Assembly: GCF_007830545.1 (NCBI RefSeq)
Contig: NZ_VLLF01000002.1
Span: 496,001-560,000 of the forward strand
DNA: 64,000 nucleotides
From: Roseibium hamelinense
GTDB taxonomy: Bacteria > Pseudomonadota > Alphaproteobacteria > Rhizobiales > Stappiaceae
Direction of reading: 5' to 3'
A program made the position numbers and the translations under genes. Positions 62,112 through 64,000 of this stretch are shown here, piece after piece (the first letter of the stretch is position 1; every line of letters starts with the position of its first letter). Below the pieces are notes generated by a model. That model did no database searches, had not been told where the DNA came from, and was given only the letters and a program-made list of their open reading frames with translations.

Positions 62112-63281
62112 ATGCGCGTTGCAGAATCCCCCTCGATCGCGTCTCGGATCGAGCAGGCATTCCAGTCCGCAAGTACGGATACAGGCATTTCATTTGACTA
62201 CCTGGTGAAGACAGCGCAGCGGGAATCGTCCTTTAATCCGACGGCGAAAGCCCGGACGTCCAGCGCCACAGGTCTTTTCCAATTCATTGAATCCACGTGG
62301 CTGGAGACGATGAAAGAGGCCGGGCCAAAGCACGGTCTCGACAAATACGCTAATGCCATTGAACGAACGTCGCGGGGATACCGCGTGTCCGACCCGAATA
62401 TGCGGCGGGAGATTTTGGATCTGCGCAAAGACCCGGAAATCTCCTCGTTAATGGCTGGCGCACTTACACAGAAAAACGCAGATCATCTGCGCAGCAAGAT
62501 CGGCCGGGATCCGACCGATGGTGAGCTTTACATGGCGCATTTTCTGGGAGCGACAGGCGCGTCACGGCTCATAGATGCCGCTGCCAGCAATGCGGACATG
62601 CGGGCAGATGCACTTTTCTCAGCGCAGGCGCGGGCCAACAAGCCGATTTTTTATCACAGAAACGGCGCACCGCGGTCCATGGCCGAGGTGTATGAGGTGA
62701 TCGTGTCAAAGCATGACGCTGTGACGATGATTGCGAGCGTCAACCCTCTGAAGGAAGAGGGCATCACCAAAGTGGCAGCACTTCCGAATGCCAAGCCGGA
62801 CGTGCCGTCACAACCGACGAATCTTCTGGCTCTTGCTGAAGAGGCGCAACGGTTGACGCCGCAACAAAGGCTGGACCAGTCGCCACTGTTCCCGGCGCCG
62901 GAACCGGTTACGGCAACGGTGACCGCACCGCCGCCAACGCCGCCAGCTCCAGCAACCCAGACGGCCACTGCCGAGAGCGAAATGTCGCTGGATCAGGCGA
63001 CCGAACGTGTCTTGTCCGCCTTCAGGGCAACAGAAACCGCCGATCCGTTCAAGGCGCTGTTCCGCAATGATACCGGCGCACAAAATGCAGTTGTCAGTGC
63101 ACGGTTCGCTTCTGCTTTTTCTGCAGTAGAGCAAACGCCTTATTCGGGTTTGTCGGGAGCCTCGTCACGGGTTGTTGCCCAGCAGATGGCCCGTGTTGAG
63201 GCCCCTGGGCCGCTCGATCTGACCCGATTCTTGCGGTACGACGAAGAAAAAGCGAAACGCGAATTGCTGCCGCCGGCATAG
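62112..63281 (+). CDS. Transglycosylase SLT domain protein
   Basis: The 389-residue protein has an N-terminal lytic transglycosylase-like domain (about 10-150) with TAQRESSFNPTA and SATGLFQFIESTWLETM, the usual Glu-containing entry and SLT core. There is no obvious signal peptide, and the C-terminal half is Pro- and Ala-rich (APEPVTATVTAPPPTPPAP region). Members with this layout are found near flagellar or cell-division genes in alphaproteobacteria. Two CtrA boxes upstream support cell-cycle control. Export route is unclear. Confidence 0.82.
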   Translation: MRVAESPSIASRIEQAFQSASTDTGISFDYLVKTAQRESSFNPTAKARTSSATGLFQFIESTWLETMKEAGPKHGLDKYANAIERTSRGYRVSDPNMRREILDLRKDPEISSLMAGALTQKNADHLRSKIGRDPTDGELYMAHFLGATGASRLIDAAASNADMRADALFSAQARANKPIFYHRNGAPRSMAEVYEVIVSKHDAVTMIASVNPLKEEGITKVAALPNAKPDVPSQPTNLLALAEEAQRLTPQQRLDQSPLFPAPEPVTATVTAPPPTPPAPATQTATAESEMSLDQATERVLSAFRATETADPFKALFRNDTGAQNAVVSARFASAFSAVEQTPYSGLSGASSRVVAQQMARVEAPGPLDLTRFLRYDEEKAKRELLPPA

Positions 63282-63391
63282 TTCAATGCCCTCTGGCCAC
63301 GTCGGGCGCGCCTCAGTATTTTTATAGTGAACCGAACGTTAAACCTTTGGTGCCAGTGTTTTGGTGAAGAACACTGGCTAAGCGCGTTGTC

Positions 63392-64000
63392 ATGATCATA
63401 CAGGACTTTCTAAATTGGGTTTCAACAGCACCGGACGGTCCGAGGGCTGAGGCGGCCGGGGCTTTGGCCCGCGCCTGGCTTTACTCGAACCTGTCCGACG
63501 ACGACCGGCAAGGAGCTGGTGCCGCGCTGATCTACCTGCTCGATGATCCGGTGGTTGCCGTTCGGCAAGCTTTGGCGGACAGCCTTTCTGGAAGTCCGGA
63601 TGCTCCGGTGCATTTGATCCTGGCCTTGTCTCAAGACGTCGATGAGGTGGCCGAGACAGTCTTCGCGCGGTCGCCGCTGATTGGCGACTGTGAGCTGGTC
63701 GATGCAGTGGCGAGTGCATCCGAACGCATTCAGATCGCCATTGCCGGCCGGCAGGATCTGTCTCCGACCGTCGCTGCTGCCGTTTCCGAGGTTGGGCTGC
63801 CTTCCGCCTGTGCGGCACTTTTGAAGAACCATGAGCAGACGCTGCTTGCATCTACCTTTCATCGCATCAATCAAAGGTTTTCTGACGTGTGCGAGGTCAG
63901 GGACTTGATGCTGGATCGGCGCGATCTTCCAATCCCGCTCCGCCACGCGCTGCTGAAACAAATTGCTGACGGCTTGATCGATCATCCCTTCGTGCTGGAA
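63392..64000 (+). CDS. DUF2336 family protein (3' end missing)
   Basis: The frame from the ATG at 63392 stays open through the window end, giving 203 residues of a longer protein. Alpha-helical HEAT-like segments are visible (VAVRQALADSLSGSPDAP, DVDEVAETVFARSPL, ISRIxLRH-like FRHAL region near the end), which fit DUF2336, an uncharacterised alphaproteobacterial family. It is 110 bases after the transglycosylase gene on the same strand. Assignment rests on layout and motif pattern. Confidence 0.7.
   Translation, partial: MIIQDFLNWVSTAPDGPRAEAAGALARAWLYSNLSDDDRQGAGAALIYLLDDPVVAVRQALADSLSGSPDAPVHLILALSQDVDEVAETVFARSPLIGDCELVDAVASASERIQIAIAGRQDLSPTVAAAVSEVGLPSACAALLKNHEQTLLASTFHRINQRFSDVCEVRDLMLDRRDLPIPLRHALLKQIADGLIDHPFVLE

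Noticed and set aside
1-64000. CRISPR arrays, transposases, prophage or restriction-modification genes.
   Set aside because: None was seen on either strand; all long genes are accounted for by ordinary chromosomal families.

Overview
This window looks like the chromosome of an alphaproteobacterium of the order Hyphomicrobiales, possibly a marine Stappiaceae-like lineage (Roseibium/Labrenzia type). That placement is inferred from gene content: a liv operon carrying a DUF6867-type gene, Usg, DUF3126 after cysE, a bacterial transglutaminase-like cysteine peptidase, PAS_5 and DUF2336 proteins, a CHCC zinc-finger protein and CtrA-type TTAA-N7-TTAA boxes. No marker gene fixes the genus. Most of the DNA is GC-rich housekeeping sequence. 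I see no phage, transposase, integrase or CRISPR array.

Layout. 1-10 kb: the 3' part of a fused indolepyruvate:ferredoxin oxidoreductase, a self-processing P1 peptidase, a flavin reductase and a complete branched-chain amino acid ABC transporter (livH-M-G-F, a small membrane protein, livK, terminator). 10-19 kb: an L,D-transpeptidase, an unusual 598-residue TIKI/ChaN-like protein, YceI, a MoxR/VWA chaperone pair, a GlxA regulator divergent from a rhodanese and a cytochrome c, Usg, TrmN6 and DUF2007. 19-31 kb: polyprenyl synthase and IspE (isoprenoids), a TPR lipoprotein-type scaffold, pyruvate phosphate dikinase with MeaB GTPase, a GGDEF/EAL protein, RadC, methionine aminopeptidase and tRNA-Leu(UAA).

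31-41 kb: a second GGDEF/EAL protein, an SsuABC/ThiXYZ-type ABC importer, TrkH, SfsA, two tandem Tat-lipoprotein L,D-transpeptidases, Gpt and a CinA-type protein. 41-50 kb: FAD monooxygenase, CHCC zinc finger, two overlapping alpha/beta hydrolases, a crotonase, CysE, DUF3126, two small membrane proteins of uncertain role, a gamma carbonic anhydrase and a transglutaminase-like peptidase. 50-64 kb: a PilZ-PilZ protein, a PAS protein, a likely small RNA, rhomboid protease, CBS protein, HisI, FolE, an IscU-like scaffold, YidD, ThrS, an acyltransferase, a secreted three-repeat protein, nitroreductase, flavin reductase, a lytic transglycosylase behind two CtrA boxes, and the start of a DUF2336 protein that runs off the window.

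The most unusual items are the 598-residue protein, a G-quadruplex motif held in the loop of a 10-bp inverted repeat (49457-49502), a promoter-plus-terminator small RNA candidate near 52.3-52.4 kb, an AT-rich cluster of inverted repeats (50.2-50.6 kb) and the paired CtrA boxes. Cyclic-di-GMP signalling (two GGDEF/EAL proteins and a tandem PilZ protein), cell-wall cross-linking (three L,D-transpeptidases, one transglycosylase) and flavin-dependent redox enzymes recur across the window. Nothing here is a clear multi-gene novel system.
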